64,000 bases of DNA from contig PGCO01000001.1 of assembly GCA_002786355.1 (NCBI GenBank), positions 1-64,000 on the forward strand. Direction: 5' to 3'. The notes below the pieces were generated by a model, which made no database searches, was not told where the DNA came from, and saw only the letters and a list, made by a program, of their open reading frames with translations. Positions 20,112 through 30,128 of this stretch are shown in pieces (position 1 is the first letter of the stretch; every line of letters begins with the position of its first letter). This DNA is from Sediminibacterium sp. FEMGT703S. Its GTDB lineage: Bacteria; Bacteroidota; Bacteroidia; Chitinophagales; Chitinophagaceae. A program made the position numbers and the translations under genes.

Positions 20112-20171
20112 GTACTAATAAAAAAAGTAACATAAAATAAAAAGTAACAACCCCTAAAAGAAAGTAACAAA

Positions 20172-21428
20172 ATGGAAACCCACAAACAATTGACAATCGG
20201 ATTATTTGGATTTGGAGTAGTAGGTGAAGGATTATATAAAGTATTGCAACAAACACCCTCTTTAAAAGCGAGCATCAAAAAAGTCTGTATTAAGAATGCA
20301 GCCAAAAAAAGAAATGCTCCAGAGGAATTGTTTACTTCCGATAAGAACGAATTATTGCAAGACCCAACAATCAATGTAATTGTAGAAGTAATTGACGATT
20401 CGGTGGCTGCATTCGAGATTGTATCAACCGCCTTAAAAAATGGGAAGTCGGTGGTAAGTGCAAGTAAAAAAATGATTGCAGATAATTTACCCGCTTTATT
20501 GGCTTTACAAAAAGAAACCAATCTTCCTTTCTTATATGAAGCGGCAGCTTGCGCTTCGATTCCTGTGATAAGAAACTTAGAAGAATATTATGACAACGAT
20601 TTATTGCATTCTATTAAGGCAATTGTGAATGGGTCAACCAATTTTATTTTAACTAAAATGTTTGAAGAAAAACTGGATTTTTCAGAAGCGCTGTTGCTGG
20701 CACAGCAACTAGGGTTTGCTGAAAGCAACCCCAAGCTGGACGTAGAAGGTTATGACGCCTTAAACAAATGGACCATTTTATTAAATCATGCATATGGAAT
20801 TGTAAGTACTCCATCTGAAATTTTATTTACTGGTATTCAGAACGTACAAGGATCAGATGCAGGGGTAGCCAAAGAAAAAGGATTTGATATTAAGTTGATT
20901 GGACAAGCTAAAAAATTAAAAAATGGTAAAGTAGCTGCATTTGTGTTACCCCAATTTGTTCCCATAACAGACCCACTCTCTTTTGTAAAAAATGAATACA
21001 ATGGGGTGGTCATTGAATCAGGATTTGCAGACAAACAATTTTTCTATGGGAAAGGAGCAGGAAGCTTCCCTACTGCATCTGCCGTATTAAGTGATATCGC
21101 TGCATTGCGTTATAATTACAAATACGAGTATAAAAAATTATACCATCATCAACCACACGAATTATCAAACGACTATTACCTAAAAGTATATGTAAGTTTT
21201 GACGATTGGAAATTCATTCCAAAGGAAGATTTTGAATGGATTGAAGAGTGGCATGCGCAAGCCGAAAGGAAATACTTAATTGGTGTATTACACTGCAATA
21301 AACTCATCCATAATAATTGGTGGAAGCAAAACAACACATCATTGGTTTTAACTCAGGATGCTATAATAGATGACTTAGATATCGTTCACTTAAAAAAAAG
21401 AAGTCTTGAACTAGCGGGTGTTGTGTAA
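20172..21428 (+). CDS. hom: Homoserine dehydrogenase
   Basis: The enzyme reduces aspartate semialdehyde to homoserine, the branch point to methionine and threonine. The protein has 418 residues. The NAD(P)-binding motif GLFGFGVVGEGL lies at the N-terminus; SASKKMIADN and AIVNGSTNFILTKM are conserved substrate-domain motifs; NPKLDVEGYDALNK contains the catalytic aspartate/lysine region. There is no aspartokinase fusion. Its place behind the SAM-I riboswitch and the trans-sulfuration gene suggests a copy devoted to methionine supply. A strong terminator follows. Confidence 0.93.
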   Translation: METHKQLTIGLFGFGVVGEGLYKVLQQTPSLKASIKKVCIKNAAKKRNAPEELFTSDKNELLQDPTINVIVEVIDDSVAAFEIVSTALKNGKSVVSASKKMIADNLPALLALQKETNLPFLYEAAACASIPVIRNLEEYYDNDLLHSIKAIVNGSTNFILTKMFEEKLDFSEALLLAQQLGFAESNPKLDVEGYDALNKWTILLNHAYGIVSTPSEILFTGIQNVQGSDAGVAKEKGFDIKLIGQAKKLKNGKVAAFVLPQFVPITDPLSFVKNEYNGVVIESGFADKQFFYGKGAGSFPTASAVLSDIAALRYNYKYEYKKLYHHQPHELSNDYYLKVYVSFDDWKFIPKEDFEWIEEWHAQAERKYLIGVLHCNKLIHNNWWKQNNTSLVLTQDAIIDDLDIVHLKKRSLELAGVV

Positions 21429-21450
21429 AATAGTTACTTGTTTTTAGGGT

Positions 21451-21485
21451 AGAACCCCGTTCTGTGGGGCGGGGTTCTTTATTAG
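21451..21485 (+). terminator. Intrinsic terminator after hom
   Basis: AGAACCCCG (21451-21459) pairs with CGGGGTTCT (21470-21478), followed by a T-rich stretch. It closes the met operon and excludes the GTG at 21464 as a start for the next gene. Confidence 0.85.
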
Positions 21486-21520
21486 CCTTGCGCTTACCTA
21501 TATTTGTAAAAAGACCAACA

Positions 21521-22150
21521 TTGAACAATCTAAATATAGTATCCTTTAGAAATGGAGCAAAATGGGCCATTGTATCAGGAGTTATGCTCATTCTGTTTTC
21601 GCTTTTAGGCGGCAAAGACGAATTATTTTTATTACTAAATCATGACCTAGGGCCAACTGCCGATTTCTTTTTTAAATATTTTACCCATGCGGGTGACGGA
21701 ATATTTTGGGTACCGCTAGTACTGTACTTTATCTTTTATAAAAGAAAATTATTGCCACTCATACTAAGTGCCATAGTCCTTTCTACCTTATTGGTGCAAA
21801 CAGGAAAAAAAATCATATACCCAAACGAAGCCCGACCAACAGCCGCAATTGAATCAACTTCTCAAAGCCCCATCCACACCGTAAAAGGGGTAACCGTGCA
21901 CAGCAATAATAGCTTCCCTTCAGGGCATACTACCACTGCATTTAGTTTATTCTTACTAGGCTGTTTACTATTACCCTTTACCTATTTTTGGATCATTGGA
22001 TTCACTTTGGCGTTATTAGCAGGTTATTCTAGGGTTTATTTGGCGCAACACTTCCCACTAGATGTAGGCGCAGGAATAATCTGTGCCATCATCAGCGTGT
22101 ATTTGTCTTTGCAGATACAAAAAGCATTTAATAAGAAATGGGAAGCTTAA
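21521..22150 (+). CDS. PAP2-family lipid phosphatase
   Basis: This membrane phosphatase acts on lipid phosphates such as phosphatidate or undecaprenyl diphosphate. The catalytic motifs are in order: a Lys-rich segment ending NEARP (motif 1, spacing slightly longer than KX6RP), SFPSGHTTTAF (motif 2, acid-base His) and SRVYLAQHFPLD (motif 3, nucleophile His). About five membrane helices are visible. The start is uncertain: TTG 21521 keeps a short basic N-terminus before the first helix, ATG 21584 cuts into that helix, and GTG 21464 lies in the preceding terminator. Confidence 0.8.
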   Translation: MNNLNIVSFRNGAKWAIVSGVMLILFSLLGGKDELFLLLNHDLGPTADFFFKYFTHAGDGIFWVPLVLYFIFYKRKLLPLILSAIVLSTLLVQTGKKIIYPNEARPTAAIESTSQSPIHTVKGVTVHSNNSFPSGHTTTAFSLFLLGCLLLPFTYFWIIGFTLALLAGYSRVYLAQHFPLDVGAGIICAIISVYLSLQIQKAFNKKWEA

Positions 22151-23611
22151 TTATTTCCATCTCCACTCACCAGCAATTTCTAACGCTTCTTTCAAGTTAT
22201 TCTTGATCATAAAATCGCGCACTTCCAAGTCGGTAAACCTTCTAGATTTTAATTCTTTTGAATCAGCAATACCATATAATAACATTGCACCATTGCGAAC
22301 AGTGTTCTTTAAACCCTTTTCGTCTACCAATTTAAAATCATCACAGTCGGCATGGTAACAAGGACCTGCATTATTAGGTAATCTTCCACCAGCACCACCC
22401 CCAGTAGGAATACCTTGTAACATAAATGGTTGATGATCGCTGTGTAAACCAGCGCCATTGTTAAATAAATTTTTAAAGCTGGTATCAATGGTTTGTGCAA
22501 TGGCTCCAATTCCCACAAAGAGTTCTTTACTTTCTGCAATAGTGGTAGAAAATCCTTTAGGATCATTGGTCATATCATAATTAAGCATATAACGCACTTG
22601 ATCTAATGTCTTATTCTTGATTGCTTGATCTACATAAGCCCTTGACCCCAATAAGCCTTCTTCTTCACCCATGAATAGTACAAATTCTACAGTACGCTCA
22701 GGCTGCAATTTTAAAGCCATATAAGTTCTTGCCATATCTATTACTGCAAAGGAACCAATTCCATTATCAATTGCACCAGTTGCTAAATCCCAGCTATCAA
22801 GGTGTCCACCAACAATTACTTTTTCCTTTGGCATCGTTTTCCCTTTAATAGTAGCAATTACATTTCTGGCTTTAATTAATCCAGATTGATTGGTCATATC
22901 AATAGAGGCATAATGCGTTGATTGCTTCATAGCTTCCTTCAACTTTAATCCATCTTCCTTGCCAATGCAAACGGCAGGATCAGGAATTAATTTACCTGTT
23001 ACAGATGCAGTACCCGTTAATAAAATACCCCCATCTGCAGTATTAATCATGATAATTCCTTTTGCACCATACTTAGTAGATAAAGCTGTTTTTTCTGAGC
23101 GGTGAAGGTTTTTTAATCCAGCTTTAGAACCGGGTAAAATACCTAAATACACCACTGCAATTTTTCCAGTCACCTTACCAGGATTATTGATATAGTCTTC
23201 TTCTAATCCATTTCCCATATCTACTAGTTCTAATTTCACATTCGCTTTTACTGGAGCATGTGCCAAAGAAACTGACTTCACATTTTGTAAATTATTGAGG
23301 TCAGTACCAATTTTTACAGACAGCGTTCCCCTACTCCAGCTCTCTACTTCAAAGGGTTGGTATTTCACGTCTTTAAAACCATAAGACTTCAATAAATTAT
23401 ATGCAAAAGTTTCTGCTTTTTTCCCATTTGCCGAACCAGTTAATCGATGCCCAATGGTTTCAGTAGCTGTTTTTAAACTACTATATGCTTTAGAGTGCTG
23501 GTCTATTTCTGCATTTATTTTATTGAACACATCTGTCCATTCAGGTTTAACTTGCGAATGAGCGGCAGTTGTGATCATCCCAACTAAAAGAAAACTTACA
23601 AAAAATTTCAT
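22151..23611 (-). CDS. M28 family metallopeptidase, exported, with PA domain
   Basis: This zinc aminopeptidase or carboxypeptidase-Q-like enzyme has 486 residues from ATG 23611, whose product begins with the signal peptide MKFFVSFLLVGMITTAAHS. A longer reading from 23650 would overlap the upstream gene. Zinc and catalytic residues are visible in GGHLDSWDLATGAIDNG (His, Asp), FMGEEEGLLGS (Glu-Glu), NYDMTND and SDHQPFM. A protease-associated insert lies at about 130-250. It is the third gene of a same-strand exported-enzyme cluster behind bglX (26-base gap). Confidence 0.9.
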   Translation of the reverse strand: MKFFVSFLLVGMITTAAHSQVKPEWTDVFNKINAEIDQHSKAYSSLKTATETIGHRLTGSANGKKAETFAYNLLKSYGFKDVKYQPFEVESWSRGTLSVKIGTDLNNLQNVKSVSLAHAPVKANVKLELVDMGNGLEEDYINNPGKVTGKIAVVYLGILPGSKAGLKNLHRSEKTALSTKYGAKGIIMINTADGGILLTGTASVTGKLIPDPAVCIGKEDGLKLKEAMKQSTHYASIDMTNQSGLIKARNVIATIKGKTMPKEKVIVGGHLDSWDLATGAIDNGIGSFAVIDMARTYMALKLQPERTVEFVLFMGEEEGLLGSRAYVDQAIKNKTLDQVRYMLNYDMTNDPKGFSTTIAESKELFVGIGAIAQTIDTSFKNLFNNGAGLHSDHQPFMLQGIPTGGGAGGRLPNNAGPCYHADCDDFKLVDEKGLKNTVRNGAMLLYGIADSKELKSRRFTDLEVRDFMIKNNLKEALEIAGEWRWK

Positions 23612-23637
23612 ATTGTTTATTTGAATAGTACAGCTAA

Positions 23638-25908
23638 TTATTTGCTCCAATTAAGATTGGCTTTTTTAACAGTTTGCGCATTGGCGCCAATCATGATTTC
23701 AAAATCTCCTGCTTCCCAATCGTATTTCAAATCATAATTGTAGAACTTCAAATCTTCTGGGGTGATGGTAAAACTCACTTTAGTAGATTCACCGGGTTTC
23801 AAACTAATTTTTTGAAAACCTTTTAACTCACTAACTGGTCTAGTGATAGAACCAACTACGTCTCGAATATACAATTGCACCACTTCTTTTCCTTCGTATG
23901 CGCCAGTATTGGTAAGGGTTACAGAAGCAGTTACCGATTGATTCCCTTTTGCTTTACTACTACTTAAAACCAAATCACTATAACTAAAGCTCGTATAACT
24001 TAAGCCATAACCAAATGGATACAATGGATCATTGCTCACATCTAAATAATTACTTTGAAATTTCTGAAACCAAGGTCCACGCAAAGGACGACCGGTGTTT
24101 TTATGATTGTAAAACAAAGGTACCTGCCCAACATTCTGTGGGAAAGTAGCAGATAATTTACCAGAAGGATTCACATCACCAAATAATACGTCCGCAATAG
24201 CATAAGGACCTTCAGAACCAGGAAACCAAACATTTAAAATAGCAGGAACATGTTCATTTTCCCAAGTAAGGGTTAATGGTCTTCCAGTGAACAATAACAA
24301 TACTACTGGCTTACCTGTTTTCAATAATGCTTTAATCATATTCTTTTGAACACCGGGAATATCTAAGTTACTTCTACTGCTTGCTTCACCACTCATTTCA
24401 GCACTCTCCCCAGCAGCAACCACAATTACATCTGACTTTGCAGCAGCTTCTAACGCTTCATTCAATAGTTGGTCATCGGTTCTATCATCTCGCTTTAAAG
24501 ACTTACCAAACATACCCGCACGCTCTTCAAATTTAGCATCGGCATCTAAGTTAGACCCCTTTGCATAGTGAATAGCCACTTTATCTCCAATCGTTTCTTT
24601 GAATGCTTGTAACAAAGAAGTGGCTTTACTTAGATTGGCAGCAACACTCCAAGTACCACCCATATTTTCCTTATTATCAGCCAATGGTCCAATCAATGCA
24701 ATGGCCCCCTTTTTTTTCAAAGGCAATATATTATTGACATTTTTTAATAACACAAAACTTTGTGCAGCAATGGTTCTTGCTTCTTTTCTGTTAGCAGCAG
24801 AAAACACTTCTGTTTTAGCTCTGTTTTCATCAATATATCTATACGGATCTTCAAATAATCCCAATCGATATTTGGCTTCTAAAATTTTTCTACAAGCTTC
24901 ATCAATACGGGCTTGTGTAACTTTTTTCTCTTTTAAAGATGCCCCTAAAGTGGTTAAGAATCCTTCTCCTACCATATCCATATCTAACCCCGCATTCATA
25001 GATAAAGCAGAAACTGTTTTTAAATCTCCTACACCATGAGCAATCATTTCATTTATACCAGTATAATCTGATACAACCATTCCTTTAAAACCCCACTGCT
25101 TTTTTAAAATATCGGTTAATAACCATTTATTGCCATGTGCAGGTAATCCATCAATTTCATTAAAAGAAGCCATTACAGAACCAACACCAGCGTCTACCGC
25201 AGCTTTATAAGGCAACATATATTCATTAAACATTCTAACACGGCTCATATCGGTAGTTCCATAATCTCTACCAGCTTCAGCAGCACCATACAAAGCATAA
25301 TGCTTTACGCAAGCAAGCAAAGTATTGTTCTTAGACAAATCGTTGCCTTGATACCCCTTCACCATTGCTTTGGCAATTTGCGCACCCAAATAAGGATCTT
25401 CACCATTGCCTTCCGAAATTCTACCCCATCTTGGGTCTCTAGAAACATCTACCATAGGAGAGAAAGTCCAGTTGATACCATCAGAACTTGCTTCATTGGC
25501 AGCAATTCTAGCACTGCGTTCAATCAAAGACATATCCCAAGTGGCACTCATTCCTAAAGGGATTGGAAACACTGTTTCATATCCGTGAATCACATCCATT
25601 CCAAACATCAAAGGAATTTTGAGTCGGCTTTTTTCAACTGCTAACTTTTGTACTTCTCTGATTTTTGCAACAGACTTAATATTAAATAAGCCACCTACTT
25701 TACCCGCTTCAATTTTTTTTGCAATATCAGAACTAGCTGCAGCACCAGTAACAAAATCGCCAGAGCTAGGCAAATTCAATTGACCTAATTTTTCTTCTAA
25801 AGTCATTTTAGCCATCAACTGATTGATGAATGCATTCATTTTAGCATCCTGGGCATTTAACACCACGCTGATACAACAAAATACAACCAACCCGATCCAT
25901 TTTTTCAT
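23638..25908 (-). CDS. bglX: Beta-glucosidase BglX-like, GH3 family, periplasmic
   Basis: This glycoside hydrolase has 756 residues with a signal peptide (MKKWIGLVVFCCISVVLNAQ). The GH3 N-terminal barrel contains GMDVIHGYETVFPIPLGMS and the nucleophile aspartate D281 in VVSDYTGI. The GH3 C-terminal domain (about 390-600) and a fibronectin III-like domain (about 660-745) follow, the BglX order. It releases glucose from beta-glucosides. A GH30 gene lies just upstream (27 bases) and an M28 peptidase downstream, so an exported degradation operon is likely. Confidence 0.93.
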   Translation of the reverse strand: MKKWIGLVVFCCISVVLNAQDAKMNAFINQLMAKMTLEEKLGQLNLPSSGDFVTGAAASSDIAKKIEAGKVGGLFNIKSVAKIREVQKLAVEKSRLKIPLMFGMDVIHGYETVFPIPLGMSATWDMSLIERSARIAANEASSDGINWTFSPMVDVSRDPRWGRISEGNGEDPYLGAQIAKAMVKGYQGNDLSKNNTLLACVKHYALYGAAEAGRDYGTTDMSRVRMFNEYMLPYKAAVDAGVGSVMASFNEIDGLPAHGNKWLLTDILKKQWGFKGMVVSDYTGINEMIAHGVGDLKTVSALSMNAGLDMDMVGEGFLTTLGASLKEKKVTQARIDEACRKILEAKYRLGLFEDPYRYIDENRAKTEVFSAANRKEARTIAAQSFVLLKNVNNILPLKKKGAIALIGPLADNKENMGGTWSVAANLSKATSLLQAFKETIGDKVAIHYAKGSNLDADAKFEERAGMFGKSLKRDDRTDDQLLNEALEAAAKSDVIVVAAGESAEMSGEASSRSNLDIPGVQKNMIKALLKTGKPVVLLLFTGRPLTLTWENEHVPAILNVWFPGSEGPYAIADVLFGDVNPSGKLSATFPQNVGQVPLFYNHKNTGRPLRGPWFQKFQSNYLDVSNDPLYPFGYGLSYTSFSYSDLVLSSSKAKGNQSVTASVTLTNTGAYEGKEVVQLYIRDVVGSITRPVSELKGFQKISLKPGESTKVSFTITPEDLKFYNYDLKYDWEAGDFEIMIGANAQTVKKANLNWSK

Positions 25909-25935
25909 TGTTGTTTATTTATGCAATTGTACAAT

Positions 25936-27339
25936 TTATTTAAACACTACGGTAGCAACAGACCCCGCTTTTAAAGTCAGGTTTGCCCATTGCTTATTAT
26001 AGCCAATATACAAGCGATCCTTTGCTGTTCCATTATTCAGCAATATAAGGATTGTACTTCCTTCTGGCGTCAAAAAAGCTACAGATTCAATGTTTTGGGT
26101 GCTATTACTTTGAATACGAACAGATCCCGGAGGTATAAACTTAGCTGCATGAGCAATAATATAATAAGCTACATTTCTAGTAACAGTAGATCCTTTGATG
26201 GTTAATGCCCCCTTGCATTCAGTACACCCCCCAGGGGTATGCGGACCATAATTAAGATCATTTGCCAGATTCCACTCCAAAGTAATTTTACTATGATTTT
26301 GCAAAGAACCCAATAAAACATTTTTTATATGCCATTTTAAATCGCCATCAAAACTACCTTTACTACCAGTCCACTGTTCGGTGAAGTAGATATTTTTATC
26401 CGAAAATGCCTTTTTAACTTTAGATAATGCTGATATATCTCCTGCATACAAATGAAAAGCAGATCCATCAATATATCTATTTGCAGTTGTATCATTTAAT
26501 ACACTAATGGGAAACTCAGGATGATCACAATTATGATCCCAAATAACAATTTTGGTTCTAATTTTTTGCTGAAAAAATATTGGCCCTAAATGCTCTTTAA
26601 TAAACAGGGCTTGCTCATCAGCAGTCATTAACATACTTGGGTTATTACCCCCATGTTGTGGTTCGTTTTGAATAGTAAGTGCATCAATAGAAATACCATT
26701 TGCCTTCATTGCTTGAATGTACTTGACTAAATATCTTGCGTAAGCCCTATAATACTGGGGGATCAAGCTCCCGCCCATACTATTTTTATTCGTTTTCATC
26801 CAAGTGGGTGGGCTCCAAGGAGTAGCCATGAATTTAATAGAAGGATTAATGGCTAATATTTGTTTTATCAGTGGAACTAAGTAAATGGTATCTCTTGACA
26901 AATTAAAGTGCTGCATTAAAGTATCAGTTAATCCCTCTGCCAAATCATTGTAGCTAAAAACTGATTCACTTAAATCGGATGCACCCACACTTAAACGCAA
27001 ATAACTGACTGAAATAGCGTTGGTAGATTGTCCAAATAATTCTTGCAATAAAGCCCTTCTGGCTTTGGGATCCATTTGTTGAATCAACAGTGCCGATCCA
27101 CCCGTAAGGGTAAAACCAAACCCATCAATGGTTTGAAATTTTTCTCGAGTATCAATTATAATTGGATGAATAGTTGCAATTGATTGAGTTTGACTTAAAG
27201 GCAATAATTGCTTTTGTAATAATTGCATTTGATCGCCACTGGTGATGTAAGCAGTTGCCGTATTTTTTTGTGCATAGCACAGATTAAAAAATAAACTTAC
27301 TCCAATACACAACTTCAAAATCGCTCTCCGTTGATACAT
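25936..27339 (-). CDS. GH30 family glycoside hydrolase, exported
   Basis: This protein of 467 residues begins with a signal peptide (about 1-23, ending CYAQ). The GH30 signature IDGFGFTLTGGSA is near the N-terminus. The acid/base glutamate is E226 in LTIQNEPQHG and the nucleophile is E321 in YFTEQWTG. The C-terminal beta domain (NVAYYIIAHAAKFIPPGSVRI onward) is standard for glucosylceramidase-like GH30 members. Likely substrates are beta-1,6- or beta-1,3-linked glucans. It heads the minus-strand cluster with bglX and M28. Confidence 0.9.
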   Translation of the reverse strand: MYQRRAILKLCIGVSLFFNLCYAQKNTATAYITSGDQMQLLQKQLLPLSQTQSIATIHPIIIDTREKFQTIDGFGFTLTGGSALLIQQMDPKARRALLQELFGQSTNAISVSYLRLSVGASDLSESVFSYNDLAEGLTDTLMQHFNLSRDTIYLVPLIKQILAINPSIKFMATPWSPPTWMKTNKNSMGGSLIPQYYRAYARYLVKYIQAMKANGISIDALTIQNEPQHGGNNPSMLMTADEQALFIKEHLGPIFFQQKIRTKIVIWDHNCDHPEFPISVLNDTTANRYIDGSAFHLYAGDISALSKVKKAFSDKNIYFTEQWTGSKGSFDGDLKWHIKNVLLGSLQNHSKITLEWNLANDLNYGPHTPGGCTECKGALTIKGSTVTRNVAYYIIAHAAKFIPPGSVRIQSNSTQNIESVAFLTPEGSTILILLNNGTAKDRLYIGYNKQWANLTLKAGSVATVVFK

Positions 27340-27373
27340 GTTAATATGATTTATATCATGAAATTAAAGCAGT

Positions 27374-27406
27374 TTTGGTACACTCGTTAATCCTGTCGTA
27401 AATTTG
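27374..27406 (+). promoter_or_regulatory. Promoter of the CoA-transferase gene
   Basis: TTTG (27374-27377), a 21-base spacer and TAAATTTG (27399-27406) fit the Bacteroidota promoter form. The start codon follows 18 bases later. Confidence 0.6.
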
Positions 27407-27423
27407 AAGATATCGATTAAATT

Positions 27424-28710
27424 ATGAGCATTAAGCCAGCTATTCCATTTGTAACAGCAACAGAAGCCATTCAACAAATTCAATCTAATTCAACCATTTT
27501 CTTACATGGAAGTGCAGCCACTCCAGTAAGATTAATCAATGAAATGGTTCAGCAAAAAGATCGTTTACATAACGTTGAGTTAATTAGTATAACGCAACAA
27601 GGAGTAAACTTGAATGATCCTTCATTAGCTGGACATTTTTATATGAATTCGCTTTTTGTTTCTGATAGCAATCGAAAAGCAATAAGTCAGGGGATGGGAG
27701 ATTATACACCTGTTTTCTTGAGTGAGATTCCGTTATTATTTAATCGAAATATTTTAAAAGTAGATGTAGCCATTGTTTCCGTTTCACCACCAGATAAACA
27801 TGGTTATTGTTCATTGGGAACTTCAGTAGACATCGTAAAGTCTGCATTACGCTCAGCCAAAATGGTTATTGCACAAGTGAATCCCAATATGCCAAGAGTG
27901 CATGGTGATGGATTTATTCCATTCTCCAAATTTGATATGGCTGTTTGGACAGACGATCCGTTGCCAGAAGTAAGTTATGCAATCGGCGCAACAGCAATGC
28001 ATCATCAAATTGGAAAAATTGTTGCAGAATTAGTAGAAGATGAAGCCACTTTACAATTAGGTATTGGAAGCATACCAGATGCAGTATTGAAGAACCTAAC
28101 CAATCATAAAAACTTAGGACTACACACAGAAATGTTTTCCGATGGGGTAATTCCATTGATTCAAAACGGAACCATCAACAACAGTAGAAAGAAAATTGTA
28201 AAAGGCTATTGTGTTACTTCATTTATGTTAGGTACAAAACAACTATATGATTTTGCTGACGACAACCCCATCATCAAATCATTAGATATAGATTATGTAA
28301 ATGATCCAAGAGTATTGAGTTTGAATAAAAAAGTAACTGCAATCAATAGTGCCATCGAAATAGATTTAACCGGACAAGTATGTTCCGATTCAATTGGGAT
28401 GTATCAATACTCAGGTATTGGTGGACAAATGGATTTTATCAGGGGAGCTGCACTGTCTGAAGGCGGGAAGCCTATCATTGCCATTCCATCCGTCACGAAT
28501 AAAGGAATTTCTAGGATTGTTCCCTATTTAAAACAAGGGGCAGGTGTAGTAACTACCAGAGGACATATTCATTGGGTGGTAACAGAATATGGTGCAGTCA
28601 ATTTATTTGGGATGAATATGACCCAACGAGCAAAAGCATTAATCAGTATAGCACATCCAGATCATAGAGAAGCATTAGAAAAAGCTACAGCGGAAAGATT
28701 TAAATGTTAG
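27424..28710 (+). CDS. Acetyl-CoA hydrolase/CoA-transferase family protein
   Basis: The enzyme has 428 residues, the size of 4-hydroxybutyrate CoA-transferase. Conserved blocks are ISITQQGVN (near the N-terminus), SVSPPDKHGYCSLGTSVD, LQLGIGSIPDAVL, LHTEMFSDG and GIGGQMDFIRGA. E236 in HTEMFSDG aligns, from memory of the family, with the glutamate that forms the CoA thioester. It transfers CoA between acetyl-CoA and another short acid, or hydrolyses acetyl-CoA. The exact acid is unknown. It has its own promoter and no metabolic partner next to it. Confidence 0.88.
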   Translation: MSIKPAIPFVTATEAIQQIQSNSTIFLHGSAATPVRLINEMVQQKDRLHNVELISITQQGVNLNDPSLAGHFYMNSLFVSDSNRKAISQGMGDYTPVFLSEIPLLFNRNILKVDVAIVSVSPPDKHGYCSLGTSVDIVKSALRSAKMVIAQVNPNMPRVHGDGFIPFSKFDMAVWTDDPLPEVSYAIGATAMHHQIGKIVAELVEDEATLQLGIGSIPDAVLKNLTNHKNLGLHTEMFSDGVIPLIQNGTINNSRKKIVKGYCVTSFMLGTKQLYDFADDNPIIKSLDIDYVNDPRVLSLNKKVTAINSAIEIDLTGQVCSDSIGMYQYSGIGGQMDFIRGAALSEGGKPIIAIPSVTNKGISRIVPYLKQGAGVVTTRGHIHWVVTEYGAVNLFGMNMTQRAKALISIAHPDHREALEKATAERFKC

Positions 28711-30113
28711 TTGGAATGGTAAAGCGGACTTTGCAATAAGAATAAACAATAGTCGGTTACCCAGGCACCAGCCACATCTACATACATGATATTGGGTTTG
28801 TTTTTATTCGTAATGGTTTTATTTGACACCCATTCATTCATTTTTACAGGCAATTGTTGATTAGCAATTTTTGCATGGTCAATAATGCTCTTGTTTTTAC
28901 GAATCATATTGGCTAATAATATAGCACCATTTACTAAGGGATTTAAGTGTTCGTCTTGAAAATCATTGCATACAGCTGAAGCTTCGTCCGCACTTTGGGT
29001 AATCTGCCAATCAAGTCTGATGATATCATTTTTTGATACGCCAGTTTGTAGCTTAGTAAAAAAATCTTGCTCAGTCTGTATGAGTTTTTTCATATCATTC
29101 GTGCTGGCATACGCTCTTCTAAAATTAATAAAGGCGGTAGAAGTATCGGTCATATCACAACGAGGAAAAAGCGAATGATTCCAATTTGGAATTTCAAAAC
29201 TTAATATCACTTTACCCGCCAATTGCTTAAGGGGAACATCTGCAATAGCAACTGCAGTATTTTTAAAAATTTGATCCTCCCCAATCCAATTGATTAAACT
29301 GTCTTGCAACTCTTTTAAAGGTGCTTCTTTCTCACAAAAATGACTAAAAGAGATCAATACTATTTCTTTTGAATTTACTTGTAAGAATTTTTTTAGTCCC
29401 AGCGCTACTGTCTTTAATCGTTCTCCATAGCCACCACCAATTGCATCTTCCATACAATCTGATGCAGCATGTTTTGTATAAAGCATTTGATTGTACTTCC
29501 CTACACGTAAATCGAACATCCGAATCCCTTTCATTAATTGCTCTTCAATAGAAATTAGTTGTGTTAAGGTATTGCAGGCATTAATAGTACCCTTCTGCTG
29601 TCCACCTGTTGCCGTTAGTACACTCATTCCTGCATCATGTGAACCTGGGATTACAATATCTTTTAAAGTTTTTTGGCTTTTATCAGCAGCTAAGAACTGC
29701 TCCATCCATTTATTAGCATTGTAAGATGTTAAACTACTTTGATATACTTTATTATTTAACCCAACAAATTTCATCAACCACTCTCGTTCATTTATTTGCG
29801 TAATTTGAACTGGTTGCTTAGTGTTAAAATGAATTGGCATAGAAACAAAATCCATTTCCTTCATTGGCTTATCCAAAAAAGAATAATACAACTGGTATTG
29901 TTTGATTTTCTTTTTGGCAGATGCTTTATCATTCACTAGCAGAAAATTACCATCTTTTGATTTCCAATAAAGTTTAAAGGGAACTTTATTGGAACTAAGT
30001 GGCGATTCTGAAAATGGCGAATTAGTCAACTCAGGTAAGCTACTATAAAGGTTTTGAGCGTTTAGCTTAAAAAAAATAATAAGGAAATAAAAAATAAAAA
30101 GGAAGTTTTTCAT
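28707..30113 (-). CDS. Exported PI-PLC X-domain-like phosphodiesterase
   Basis: The protein has 468 residues from ATG 30113 (signal peptide MKNFLFIFYFLIIFFKLNAQ). The central region carries DIVIPGSHDAGMSVL, with the catalytic histidine of the phosphatidylinositol phospholipase C X domain, and GIRMFDLRVGKYNQMLYTKHA, containing the second half-site. An N-terminal extension of about 130 residues is not recognised. It probably cleaves a phosphodiester in a glycerophospholipid or GPI-like molecule, but substrate is inference. The MscS-like channel gene lies 9-15 bases upstream, so they form an operon. The last bases overlap the convergent CoA-transferase by 4. Confidence 0.78.
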   Translation of the reverse strand: MKNFLFIFYFLIIFFKLNAQNLYSSLPELTNSPFSESPLSSNKVPFKLYWKSKDGNFLLVNDKASAKKKIKQYQLYYSFLDKPMKEMDFVSMPIHFNTKQPVQITQINEREWLMKFVGLNNKVYQSSLTSYNANKWMEQFLAADKSQKTLKDIVIPGSHDAGMSVLTATGGQQKGTINACNTLTQLISIEEQLMKGIRMFDLRVGKYNQMLYTKHAASDCMEDAIGGGYGERLKTVALGLKKFLQVNSKEIVLISFSHFCEKEAPLKELQDSLINWIGEDQIFKNTAVAIADVPLKQLAGKVILSFEIPNWNHSLFPRCDMTDTSTAFINFRRAYASTNDMKKLIQTEQDFFTKLQTGVSKNDIIRLDWQITQSADEASAVCNDFQDEHLNPLVNGAILLANMIRKNKSIIDHAKIANQQLPVKMNEWVSNKTITNKNKPNIMYVDVAGAWVTDYCLFLLQSPLYHSN

Positions 30114-30128
30114 CACCAATGTTCGGGT

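Noticed and set aside
21464..21520. GTG start for the PAP2 phosphatase
   Set aside because: It lies inside the hom terminator hairpin, so it would be translated only from read-through; the extra residues are not like the family.
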